Assembly (NCBI GenBank): GCA_964494735.1
Contig: CAZBSD010000030.1
Span: 1 to 26,450 of the forward strand
From: PHAA01 sp964494735
Lineage (GTDB): Bacteria > Bacillota > Syntrophomonadia > Syntrophomonadales > Syntrophomonadaceae
Direction of reading: 5' to 3'
DNA: 26,450 bases
How positions within the stretch are numbered: the stretch's first letter is position 1; the number at the start of each line of letters is the position of its first letter. The translations under genes and the position numbers were made by a program. Under the pieces are notes generated by a model. That model made no database searches. It saw only the letters and a program-made list of their open reading frames with translations, and was not told where the DNA came from. This document shows, piece by piece, positions 8,242-15,003 of the stretch.

Positions 8242-8966
8242 CAGCCGCTCACCTCCAGGTCATTGACAAATGACAACAGGTCTCTGCGGTTGTCACGATC
8301 TTCATAGTAGTTCCAGATGATGGTCTTGAATCGTTCACTGGGATAAATGATGCGCTGGGGGACATCCAGTACGATCAATTTCTCCGCCTGCAGGAATTTA
8401 CAGATGTTTTCCACAAAGGCCACCTTGTCGTTTTTCCCCCCGCCCACCCCTTCCCGGGCATCGGGCAGCCTCTGCCACACCCTGCATATCTCGACAAAAT
8501 CGAATTGATTTTCCAAACTGACCGCATCCAGGTGGTCCATATCCTGCAGGACTTCCAGCCTCCGATTAACACTCTCCACCAGGTCGCTCATTTTGACATA
8601 GACAACCGGCGTATCCGGATAGGCTTCCCGATAGAACATGGTGATCAGGGTCATGATGACAAAATAGCCCGTAAACAATTCGCTGTTGGTGGAGATATAA
8701 CTGATCCGGCTGCGCAGTTCCTCGTTGCTCCAGCCAAATAAGCGGCTGCCCGCCTCGGGACAAATAAACAAGCGCTCCTGGCTGGCGTAAACCCTGAGCT
8801 CCAGCTGGCCGGCGATATGGAACAGCATGTCCTCGACCTCGGTACTGTGCCGGTATTTATTGAACAGATAGGCATTGCTGCTTTTGCCTACCTCTTCCCC
8901 CTGCAAAAGGGCTTTGAGGATAGCCAGGGCATCATCCAGGGTTTCCATGGCGCCTCTATTCATCAT
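8241..8966 (-). CDS. jetB: Wadjet JetB, MukE-like subunit
   Basis: A 241-residue protein between jetA and jetC, in the MukE position of the complex. It is mostly helical with winged-helix-like character. I recall similar Firmicutes proteins annotated as DUF6063, but that name is from memory. JetB binds the kleisin JetA and helps assemble the JetABC motor. The start MMNRGAMET overlaps the jetA stop in an ATGA (8966-8963), and the stop overlaps the jetC start by one base, so translation is probably coupled. A second ATG directly after the first (8963-8961) is an equally good start. There are no catalytic residues, as expected. The call rests more on position and partners than on motifs. Confidence 0.82.
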   Translation of the reverse strand: MMNRGAMETLDDALAILKALLQGEEVGKSSNAYLFNKYRHSTEVEDMLFHIAGQLELRVYASQERLFICPEAGSRLFGWSNEELRSRISYISTNSELFTGYFVIMTLITMFYREAYPDTPVVYVKMSDLVESVNRRLEVLQDMDHLDAVSLENQFDFVEICRVWQRLPDAREGVGGGKNDKVAFVENICKFLQAEKLIVLDVPQRIIYPSERFKTIIWNYYEDRDNRRDLLSFVNDLEVSG

Positions 8967-10603
8967 CGGCGTTCTCCTATAAACAACATATTGGTTATTT
9001 TCAGACCCGGCAACAGCTCCATTTCCTGTTCCGGCAGGCTGGTGACGGTTATCCGGCTGATATTTGACTCCATCCCCAGGGCTGCTTTGATAAAAACATC
9101 TTCAATGGTCTTGAGGTTGTCATGGGTTTGAATGCTCCCCTCCGCCAGCCTGATTACCCGGGAGTGCTGCCCCATTTGCTTTTCCCGGTTGACCTCTATA
9201 ATGAAGCTCAGGAAATCTCCGTTATAAACGCTATCTTCCGAATACCGACCGATCAGACCACGGCAGAATTCGGACAGTTCAATCTGTAGTTCAGCGGTGT
9301 CCAGCGCTTCCAACAGCCGCGCCGCATAAAACAAGAAGTTTCTTCTGACCCGTTTACCGGTCATGACGTCCATAGTCTCCCGATCGGCATCGATCTCGCC
9401 TGCTTCGGACCGGTTTTCCTCGGTTTTTGGCCGGGTCAGGCGCTGGGGCTCCAGGATTCGCAGGGGATTAAAGCTTTTACTCAGGCGGGGATTGAGCAGG
9501 GGTTCAAACAGGTATTTAAGAGCCGGGGGCGGGCCATTGCGAGTGATGAGCTTCTCAAATTCACCTTCAAAACTGAACCTTTCGGTAAAGATGGCTTTTC
9601 TCCTGATCCCCAAGGCCCGGTCATACTCCTGGGTAAAACCGGCGGCTTCCTTCAACAGCTCGGTATGCCAGGTCTGAGCCCGGCTGATCTCCTTCTCAAT
9701 GATTTTCAGCAGCGTAAAGGTCCTTATTTCCCGTTCACTGGCCGTCCCCTGGTTGATTCTCTCCACATACTCACTGAAGGCGCTGCTGACATTCATCACC
9801 GCGGTGTTGAACAACTCGGCTTCCTCCTCAAACTGCCTGACGATGCTCTGGTGATAGCTGCCATAAGCCTCCCCCTGGTCCAAAAGCCCATAGGTCAGAG
9901 CTTCCAGCAACGCATACTTACGCTCCTTCTTCCTCTGCACCTCCAGGTTCAGCCTACGCACCGTTTCGTAGGCGAAGCCAAAAGCCCCCTTTTCCATCTG
10001 CTTTTGAAACAGCAGCAAATTGATGGTGACCTTGGTTTCTTCGGGGAATTCCTTGGTGCGCAGGAAGAAGTCCACCCCCTGCTCGGTAATATAGTAGTGA
10101 AGCCGGCCGGCCTCCAGCTGCTTGATATCCAGGAGCTTCACATACCTTTCCCTGAATCCGCCGGCCTTGAAACTGTAGGTGCTGAAAAAGAAATTCCGGC
10201 CTCCATTCTGCAGCCCATCCAGTATATCGGCGGTCAACTCCCCGACTGCCTCATCGGCAATATTGCGGGCCAGGATGACGGGCAGCGTTTTAGACAAAAA
10301 AGCCACCAGATCCTGAAAGGTGAGGCCTTTATGTTTGAGTTTGCCTTCATATATTAAATAGGAAAGGGTCAGCAGGCACAGCTCCGGAACCAGCTGCGCC
10401 AGCTCATCCGGCTTCCTTTTGCGGAAGGTCTCCATAATGGGATAGTAGACTTTGATCTGTTCCAGCCTCATATCGAGTTCATCCAGGAAATCATGGGCCA
10501 GGGACAGTTCCGGGTCCTGGCCCCCGGTATTCTCCCGAATTATGGACCGGGCCAGAATATCGTCTTTATCCTCGATTTCAAATCTGCGCATCTGAATTGC
10601 CAT
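8963..10603 (-). CDS. jetA: Wadjet JetA, MukF/kleisin-like subunit
   Basis: A 546-residue protein when started at the ATG at 10603-10601 (MAIQMRRFEIEDKDD). That ATG has GGGGAGG six bases upstream; the open frame reaches back to 10867, but the extra part lies inside jetD and is not protein-like. A second in-frame ATG at 10591 is less well placed. The protein is helical and charged, with winged-helix-like segments in the first third, a long helical middle and a C-terminal segment. This is the layout of the MukF-like kleisin that bridges the JetC heads. It overlaps the end of jetD by 26 bases and the start of jetB by 4. It gives JetC its architectural partner for loop extrusion. There is no enzymatic motif. 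The assignment is strong from the full jetDABC order. Confidence 0.87.
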   Translation of the reverse strand: MAIQMRRFEIEDKDDILARSIIRENTGGQDPELSLAHDFLDELDMRLEQIKVYYPIMETFRKRKPDELAQLVPELCLLTLSYLIYEGKLKHKGLTFQDLVAFLSKTLPVILARNIADEAVGELTADILDGLQNGGRNFFFSTYSFKAGGFRERYVKLLDIKQLEAGRLHYYITEQGVDFFLRTKEFPEETKVTINLLLFQKQMEKGAFGFAYETVRRLNLEVQRKKERKYALLEALTYGLLDQGEAYGSYHQSIVRQFEEEAELFNTAVMNVSSAFSEYVERINQGTASEREIRTFTLLKIIEKEISRAQTWHTELLKEAAGFTQEYDRALGIRRKAIFTERFSFEGEFEKLITRNGPPPALKYLFEPLLNPRLSKSFNPLRILEPQRLTRPKTEENRSEAGEIDADRETMDVMTGKRVRRNFLFYAARLLEALDTAELQIELSEFCRGLIGRYSEDSVYNGDFLSFIIEVNREKQMGQHSRVIRLAEGSIQTHDNLKTIEDVFIKAALGMESNISRITVTSLPEQEMELLPGLKITNMLFIGERR

Positions 10604-11711
10604 TGCGGGCCTCCCCAAACCTTTCCTGCATGGCTGAAGCCGACAGGGCTTCCTGCGGTATATAGAAGCCCCCTTCCAGGAGCCGTTTGAACCGAGTGCC
10701 CCAGGAAGAATCAAAAGCCTCGATGAACCGCTCGATGTTAGCCGGCTTGATTGCCTGCTTTTTGGGTGTCTTGACCGCGGGTTTATCCAGCCCGATTTCC
10801 AGAATGGCCTGATATCCTGCCCGGAAGGGAACAATGTTATAGCCGGGATAGGCGTCCCGCAGCTCACAAAATATATTTATGCCCTCGGCATCCAGATCGC
10901 CAAAATAGAAAATCCTGTCCCTCAGCACCTCTATGCCGCATGCGCCGATAAATCCAAAGCTGCTGATGATCTTCCTGCCTTCACCATAAATCAGCATATC
11001 GGCCTTAATAATAGAGGGAACATCCATAAGGCACCGCTTGAAGGACCAGAAGGTATCCTTGTTTTCAATAATATATACGTCCCGGGTTGGCCGCGCATAA
11101 AAGGTCCTGGTTTGAAAGCTGAAAAATGGTTCAACCGTCACCATGCACCGCAGATGGGCATAGTTAAGTCCCAGTTTTTTCAGGACCGTCTCCCCCCGGC
11201 TCCTGCCCTTGCCGCCGCCCTGAAAAAACTTTTCATCACCAAACATCTGATAAGCGCGCTCATTAACAGTTATGACGGTCTGATATTGATCCTCATGAGC
11301 GAGAAAATCAATCATAGCAGTGATGATCGTCCGGTCATGCACGAATTCCCCGGGGTGCTTGATATAGAAGTCAAAGGAGGCGGGCGGCTTGATAGTCCTG
11401 ATGATCTCCATTCGCAACTGATCATCCTGGTCAGCCGGGTTCCGGTTTATGCGGTATTTCTGATGTAGTCCCTGCTGGGTATAAGGTTTCCTGCCCACCG
11501 GCACCAGCCTTTGCTCGCTCACCAACTGCTGCACCGCCTGGCTGAAGGCAGCTTTTCCCATGGGGCTCTGCAGAAAAGTGGGCATCTCCGCATCCAGATT
11601 GGCAGCGCCGGAATACAGCCTGTCCAGCAGAATATAAGTCCGGGGCCATCTATCGGCTTCATCTTTTAGGGCAGTATATATTCTGGCCCAGTCAGGGCTG
11701 AAGATATTCAC
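10578..11711 (-). CDS. jetD: Wadjet JetD, Toprim-domain nuclease
   Basis: A 377-residue protein with the topoisomerase VI/Spo11-like Toprim fold that gives Wadjet its nuclease. The Toprim acidic residues are visible as IIENKDT (E216) and GDLDAEG (D272, D274), matching the E...DxD metal site. An N-terminal helical/winged-helix arm (about 1-150) precedes it. JetD is the effector that cuts plasmid DNA once the JetABC motor has stalled. The start is GTG at 11711, with GGGGGAGG six bases upstream; no in-frame ATG fits as well. It begins 25 bases after the ATPase gene stop and overlaps jetA at its end. Having jetD first is an order I associate with one of the Wadjet subtypes (type II-like). The catalytic residues appear intact. 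Confidence 0.9.
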   Translation of the reverse strand: MNIFSPDWARIYTALKDEADRWPRTYILLDRLYSGAANLDAEMPTFLQSPMGKAAFSQAVQQLVSEQRLVPVGRKPYTQQGLHQKYRINRNPADQDDQLRMEIIRTIKPPASFDFYIKHPGEFVHDRTIITAMIDFLAHEDQYQTVITVNERAYQMFGDEKFFQGGGKGRSRGETVLKKLGLNYAHLRCMVTVEPFFSFQTRTFYARPTRDVYIIENKDTFWSFKRCLMDVPSIIKADMLIYGEGRKIISSFGFIGACGIEVLRDRIFYFGDLDAEGINIFCELRDAYPGYNIVPFRAGYQAILEIGLDKPAVKTPKKQAIKPANIERFIEAFDSSWGTRFKRLLEGGFYIPQEALSASAMQERFGEARNGNSDAQI

Positions 11712-11736
11712 GCCATGCCTCCCCCTCCCAGTAACC

Positions 11737-12957
11737 TCAATATTCGTCCATCAGCAGGAATTCCGCCAGATGCTTATGCTTGACTCCCTCCACATTGTCG
11801 TTCCAGAATTCGTCCATAGTGACCACGTATTTAGGATAATGATCCTTTATGGCAAGCAACGGGGCAAACTCGCGGTCCAGGGTTTCCTGCGACACCGTGG
11901 GCGTATATGACACTTGAATGTAAACCTTCTCGTTTTTCCGCTCGGCAATAAAGTCAACCTCTTTGGCATCAAGTTTGCCGACGCAAACCCGGTATCCGCG
12001 CCGTTCAAGCTCCAGCATCACGATATTCTCCAGTACCCCGCTGATCAACCGGTCCTTGTAGCCCATGACCGCATAAGCCAGCGACTGATCCCCGATGTAA
12101 TACTTCTCATTGGTCTGCAAGATCTCCTTGCCTTTGATGTCGTAGCGGGGAATCTTTTTAACAATGAAGGCACTCTCCAGTGCGCTTAGATAGTTGTACA
12201 CGGTGTTCAGATCAACCTTGCGCTGCTGGCTCTTGAAATAGTCGGCCACGTTCTTGGCGGAGAAGGCGTTGCCGATATTGTCGAACACGAACTTTACCAC
12301 CCGCTCCAAAAGTTCGATGTTGCGGATGCTGTACCGCTGTATCGTGTCGCGGAGAAGGGCCGACGAATAAATGTCGTTGACGATGCGGTAGGCCACATCT
12401 TCTTCATAGTCACCGATGTGGACAGCCGGAAAGCCCCCCAAGCGGATATAAGAGCGGATTTCCTCCCGCAGGTTAGCTGGCTTTTTTCCGGTGCGCACTT
12501 CCTTGAACAGCAGGTATTCCTTAAAGGACAGGGTGCTGATCTTGATTTCCACATAGCGTCCCGCGATGTAGGTGGCCAGCTCGGAGGACAGCAGGCGCGA
12601 ATTGGAGCCCGTGATATATACGTCGGCGTTAGCGCTTGAGATCAGCGAATTGACTGCCTTTTCCCATTGCTTTACTTCCTGGATTTCGTCCATGAGGATA
12701 TAATAGCGGCTTTCACCAGTCAAGCGCTCTTGCACGTAGTGGTGCAGCTCTGCCGCCGATTCAAGGTCAGCGAAGTCCATATTTTCAAAATTGATATAAA
12801 TGATGTTTTCCGATGCGACTCCGCTCTGCTCAAGCTCATCTCTTACCATCATCAGGAGGGAGGATTTCCCACAGCGCCGGATACCCGTAAGCACCTTGAC
12901 AAAGGGCTTGCCAATGAATGGTCTGATCTGCTGCAAATATAATTCTCTTTGAATCAT
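11737..12957 (-). CDS. AAA_14/DUF4143-type ATPase upstream of Wadjet
   Basis: A 406-residue P-loop ATPase. Walker A is in TGIRRCGKSSLL (about residues 24-35), and Walker B in YYILMDEIQEV, with TGSNSRLL as a sensor-like motif. The C-terminal DUF4143-type region has EVDFIAERKNEKVYIQVSY, resembling a PD-(D/E)xK fold, and ends in KHKHLAEFLL. Such proteins are widespread in Bacteria and Archaea; their function is not well established, and the C-terminal nuclease-like fold may be inactive. I start it at the ATG 12957-12955, which has AAAGGTGG about 7 bases upstream; a GTG at 12969 lies inside that SD. It lies only 25 bases before jetD on the same strand, so it probably shares a transcript with Wadjet. 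Whether it is an accessory or a neighbour is unknown. Confidence 0.87.
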   Translation of the reverse strand: MIQRELYLQQIRPFIGKPFVKVLTGIRRCGKSSLLMMVRDELEQSGVASENIIYINFENMDFADLESAAELHHYVQERLTGESRYYILMDEIQEVKQWEKAVNSLISSANADVYITGSNSRLLSSELATYIAGRYVEIKISTLSFKEYLLFKEVRTGKKPANLREEIRSYIRLGGFPAVHIGDYEEDVAYRIVNDIYSSALLRDTIQRYSIRNIELLERVVKFVFDNIGNAFSAKNVADYFKSQQRKVDLNTVYNYLSALESAFIVKKIPRYDIKGKEILQTNEKYYIGDQSLAYAVMGYKDRLISGVLENIVMLELERRGYRVCVGKLDAKEVDFIAERKNEKVYIQVSYTPTVSQETLDREFAPLLAIKDHYPKYVVTMDEFWNDNVEGVKHKHLAEFLLMDEY

Positions 12958-12973
12958 AACAATCACCACCTTT

Positions 12974-12986
12974 TGGTATTATACCA
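12974..12986 (-). promoter_or_regulatory. -10 element embedded in a 13-bp palindrome, ATPase-jet operon
   Basis: The minus strand reads TGGTATAATACCA, a perfect palindrome around one central base. The -10 hexamer TATAAT (12983-12978) is inside it. It stands about 20 bases upstream of the ATPase ATG. A strong -35 is not obvious. A repressor bound here would cover the -10, so this is a plausible operator, although the palindrome could follow by chance from the AT-rich hexamer. Confidence 0.5.
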
Positions 12987-13014
12987 TGATCCAAAGAGAC
13001 TATACGCGATGTAT

Positions 13015-13073
13015 TTAGGGTTACACCCCTAAGGACCGTTTTTTGACGGGAATATTATTGCGGTGTATTCCCG
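13015..13073. other. Two inverted repeats between the ATPase and the TIGR04076-like gene
   Basis: TTAGGG (13015-13020) pairs with CCCTAA (13027-13032). Separately, CGGGAATA (13047-13054) pairs with TATTCCCG (13066-13073) around an 11-base loop. They follow the stop of the minus-strand gene at 13108. Neither has a U tract in that direction, so a standard intrinsic terminator is not supported; a structured 3' end or binding sites are possible. Confidence 0.3.
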
Positions 13074-13107
13074 CTATGATTATTCATTCTATACGAGCCT
13101 CCCCCGG

Positions 13108-13425
13108 TTAAGACGTTATCGTCTCATCCAATGTCTCAATCAGAAAGCTGACCGGGCGAAAACCATCATTGCAGGAGATCATGGCGGACCGCTTGTTTTT
13201 CATCCAGCCGTCATAAAAGTCCTCGCCGCCGTGGGCCAGGGTCATCACAAAAGCGGACATACTTTCCCAGGCACTGTCGCACATACCCTCCGGCTTTTCC
13301 CAGCCGTTGGCGATAAATACTTGCCCCACCGTCATATTACAGGCATGGCTGATGGGATTTTCATATTTATCGATCAAATCCTGATAGTGCGCCATTTTCA
13401 TGACCGTAATTCTAATCTTTTTCAC
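13108..13425 (-). CDS. TIGR04076-family small protein
   Basis: A 105-residue soluble protein. The pattern KKIRITV...(C)NMTVGQ.F...G..KPEGMCDSAW...V..L..GG..F..GW, followed by MISCNDGFRPVSF, fits the small conserved family I know as TIGR04076, of unknown function. Conserved cysteines and a GW/GFRPV core suggest a metal or small-ligand site, but the activity has not been assigned. The start is GTG at 13425, with AGGGGG about 10 bases upstream. Family members are often 80-90 residues, so this one is slightly longer. It is on the same strand as its neighbours, but 134 bases from the cupin gene; nothing clear is seen in that gap. Confidence 0.7.
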   Translation of the reverse strand: MKKIRITVMKMAHYQDLIDKYENPISHACNMTVGQVFIANGWEKPEGMCDSAWESMSAFVMTLAHGGEDFYDGWMKNKRSAMISCNDGFRPVSFLIETLDETITS

Positions 13426-13559
13426 AAATCATTGTCCCCCTGCCACCCGATGAAATCGACAACCTCGGCTTAAGATCATTTGATACGGTTTCACCATGCC
13501 CTTCCTGCCTCACGGTCGCTATGAGCATGGCTGGATTTGATGTTCCGTCTATGATTGAC

Positions 13560-13868
13560 TTAGAGGTCATATTCGTGTTTGACCACGAACAACTCCAATG
13601 GTTGGTCGCCTCTATTGCCCAATTCAGTATTAGTGCCTTTGGGGATATTGACCAACTGGCCAGCTGTAAAGGTTTTAACCGCATTATCCTCGATGGCTGC
13701 GCTTAATTCCCCTCGAATAACCAGTGCATAGACGATGGCATCGGTGGGGTGCTTCGGAAACACTTTGCCGGGCGGAACAACCACGTGATTCATAAGCAGC
13801 TTGGGGTCCTTGAAAATATTCTCAAAGATCTCCTGATCCGTTATGGTGTACTGATAAACCTTTTCCAT
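13560..13868 (-). CDS. Small cupin-domain protein
   Basis: A 102-residue single-domain cupin. The beta-barrel signature runs through NHVVVPPGKVFPKHPTDAIVY (motif 1 region, about residues 27-47) and AGQLVNIPKGTNTELGNRG (motif 2 region). Motif 1 has only one clear histidine where catalytic cupins have two, so metal binding is uncertain. Such stand-alone cupins bind small molecules or act as sensors. The ATG at 13868-13866 has GGAGG about 7 bases upstream; the open frame continues upstream to 14012, but that extension crosses a dispersed repeat and is rejected. The physiological role is unknown. Confidence 0.75.
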   Translation of the reverse strand: MEKVYQYTITDQEIFENIFKDPKLLMNHVVVPPGKVFPKHPTDAIVYALVIRGELSAAIEDNAVKTFTAGQLVNIPKGTNTELGNRGDQPLELFVVKHEYDL

Positions 13869-13912
13869 AAAATCGCCTCCTGGTCTTTGTTGCTCAGCAT
13901 AGTTCTTCGCCT

Positions 13913-13961
13913 GGAAGCAGAGGGCAAAGCAAAAAGAATGTCCCCTTACTTCGGCGCTTCC
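13913..13961 (-). repeat. Dispersed repeat copy 5 within an inverted repeat
   Basis: The minus strand carries GGGGACATTCTTTTTGCTTT (13945-13926), close to copy 4. Six-base arms GGAAGC (13913-13918) and GCTTCC (13956-13961) flank it, so the core sits in the loop of a potential hairpin. It lies between the DUF4825-like gene and the cupin gene, in non-coding DNA. Confidence 0.5.
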
Positions 13962-13971
13962 AAAACAATTA

Positions 13972-14889
13972 TTAGTGTTGTCCCTGCAAAGCGCGTAATA
14001 TCTTGATGGCATTTTGCTCCGCGGCGCTGGTTTTTAAATCGGCATAAGCAACTAGTTTCGTCCCGTCGAAAGCAAACAGGTAAGGCGTCCCATTGTTGGT
14101 TTGAAAATTGTTAATATTATAGATTATAAATTCAATTTGTTTGCCTGAGTATGGCGCAAATATATCTTTTTGATCCCTTAATTCTTTAATAGGATGATTG
14201 GCGGCCAACTCATTCGTAATCGTTACCGGAAAATTTACACCGCTGTTTACAGTGATTTCACAGTCATTACCGATCACTGAATTTATCTGCTTAGCTTGTT
14301 CGATACTTTGCTTTTGTTCTTCACTATAGAAATCTTCCATGTTTTTTACGGCGGAAAGATTGTTCAGGTAATTTGTAAAGGAAGCAAGACTGTCCGCAGC
14401 CGCCTTAACAGTACCCGACGTAAAATATTCCATCCCGAAACGTTCGCTGAGATTATCCCGATTATAATAAGCTCCGGCAAAATCACCATATTGATCATAA
14501 AGCCGGAACGAGATCTCGGATACATTGGGAATCAAGCTGAACATCACGGCCGCGTTTTTGTTCCAGCTGTTTTCAACATCCTCTAAAAATCGGTAATTGG
14601 CCCGGCTGTCGACCTGATAATTTACCTTAATTCCATAAGGCTCGCTATCCGTTTGGAGTTCGATGGATTTCAGAGGCAAATGCGTGTAATCGTGCGTCGC
14701 CACAATAGCGGCTACCTTTGAGTTATCCCCGGTATAAGTCCCTCTATATTGATACAATTTTTCGGCATAACCTTGTCCCTGGCCTGGGTTGGGCGGTTGA
14801 GCGTTGCGGGCAACCATCATGCTGACGATACCTGCCGAGGCCACAACAAGCACAAGCACGATTGCCCCAATCCATTTCCTTTTGTTCAT
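13972..14889 (-). CDS. DUF4825-like membrane-anchored protein
   Basis: A 305-residue protein from the ATG at 14889. KR-rich residues at the N-terminus are followed by one hydrophobic segment (IGAIVLVLVVASAGIVSMMV), then an extracytoplasmic domain. The start of that domain, YRGTYTGDNSKVAAIV with LPLKSIELQTDSEPYG, matches my memory of DUF4825, found in Firmicutes signalling and lipoprotein-like proteins, often next to ECF sigma/anti-sigma genes. No sigma factor is visible here. The start is ambiguous: in-frame ATGs at 14931 and 14901 also exist, but 14889 directly precedes the basic/TM region and has AAAGGA upstream. The gene lies 114 bases downstream of the Res gene on the same strand and is probably unrelated to it. 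Function unknown. Confidence 0.68.
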   Translation of the reverse strand: MNKRKWIGAIVLVLVVASAGIVSMMVARNAQPPNPGQGQGYAEKLYQYRGTYTGDNSKVAAIVATHDYTHLPLKSIELQTDSEPYGIKVNYQVDSRANYRFLEDVENSWNKNAAVMFSLIPNVSEISFRLYDQYGDFAGAYYNRDNLSERFGMEYFTSGTVKAAADSLASFTNYLNNLSAVKNMEDFYSEEQKQSIEQAKQINSVIGNDCEITVNSGVNFPVTITNELAANHPIKELRDQKDIFAPYSGKQIEFIIYNINNFQTNNGTPYLFAFDGTKLVAYADLKTSAAEQNAIKILRALQGQH

Positions 14890-15003
14890 TTTTACAGCCA
14901 TCCTTTCCCAGAATCGATTGCGGCGGATCATAGGCGCGGTCGCGAAGCTAAATGAAATGCCGCTGCGGTATCGTCTTTATTCAGCAGATGTAAAACATTC
15001 TTC

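Noticed and set aside
3829..8307. Many plus-strand ORFs opposite jetC and jetB
   Set aside because: They lack start signals and recognisable domains and mirror the codon bias of the minus-strand genes; they are shadows.
10604..10867. N-terminal extension of JetA to 10867
   Set aside because: The extra 88 codons lie inside jetD, are rich in Arg/Ser/Pro as out-of-frame sequence is, and the ATG at 10603 has a strong SD.
3853..11711. Housekeeping MukBEF or MksBEF condensin
   Set aside because: A Toprim nuclease gene (jetD) overlaps the operon, which marks Wadjet, and the neighbours are defence genes.
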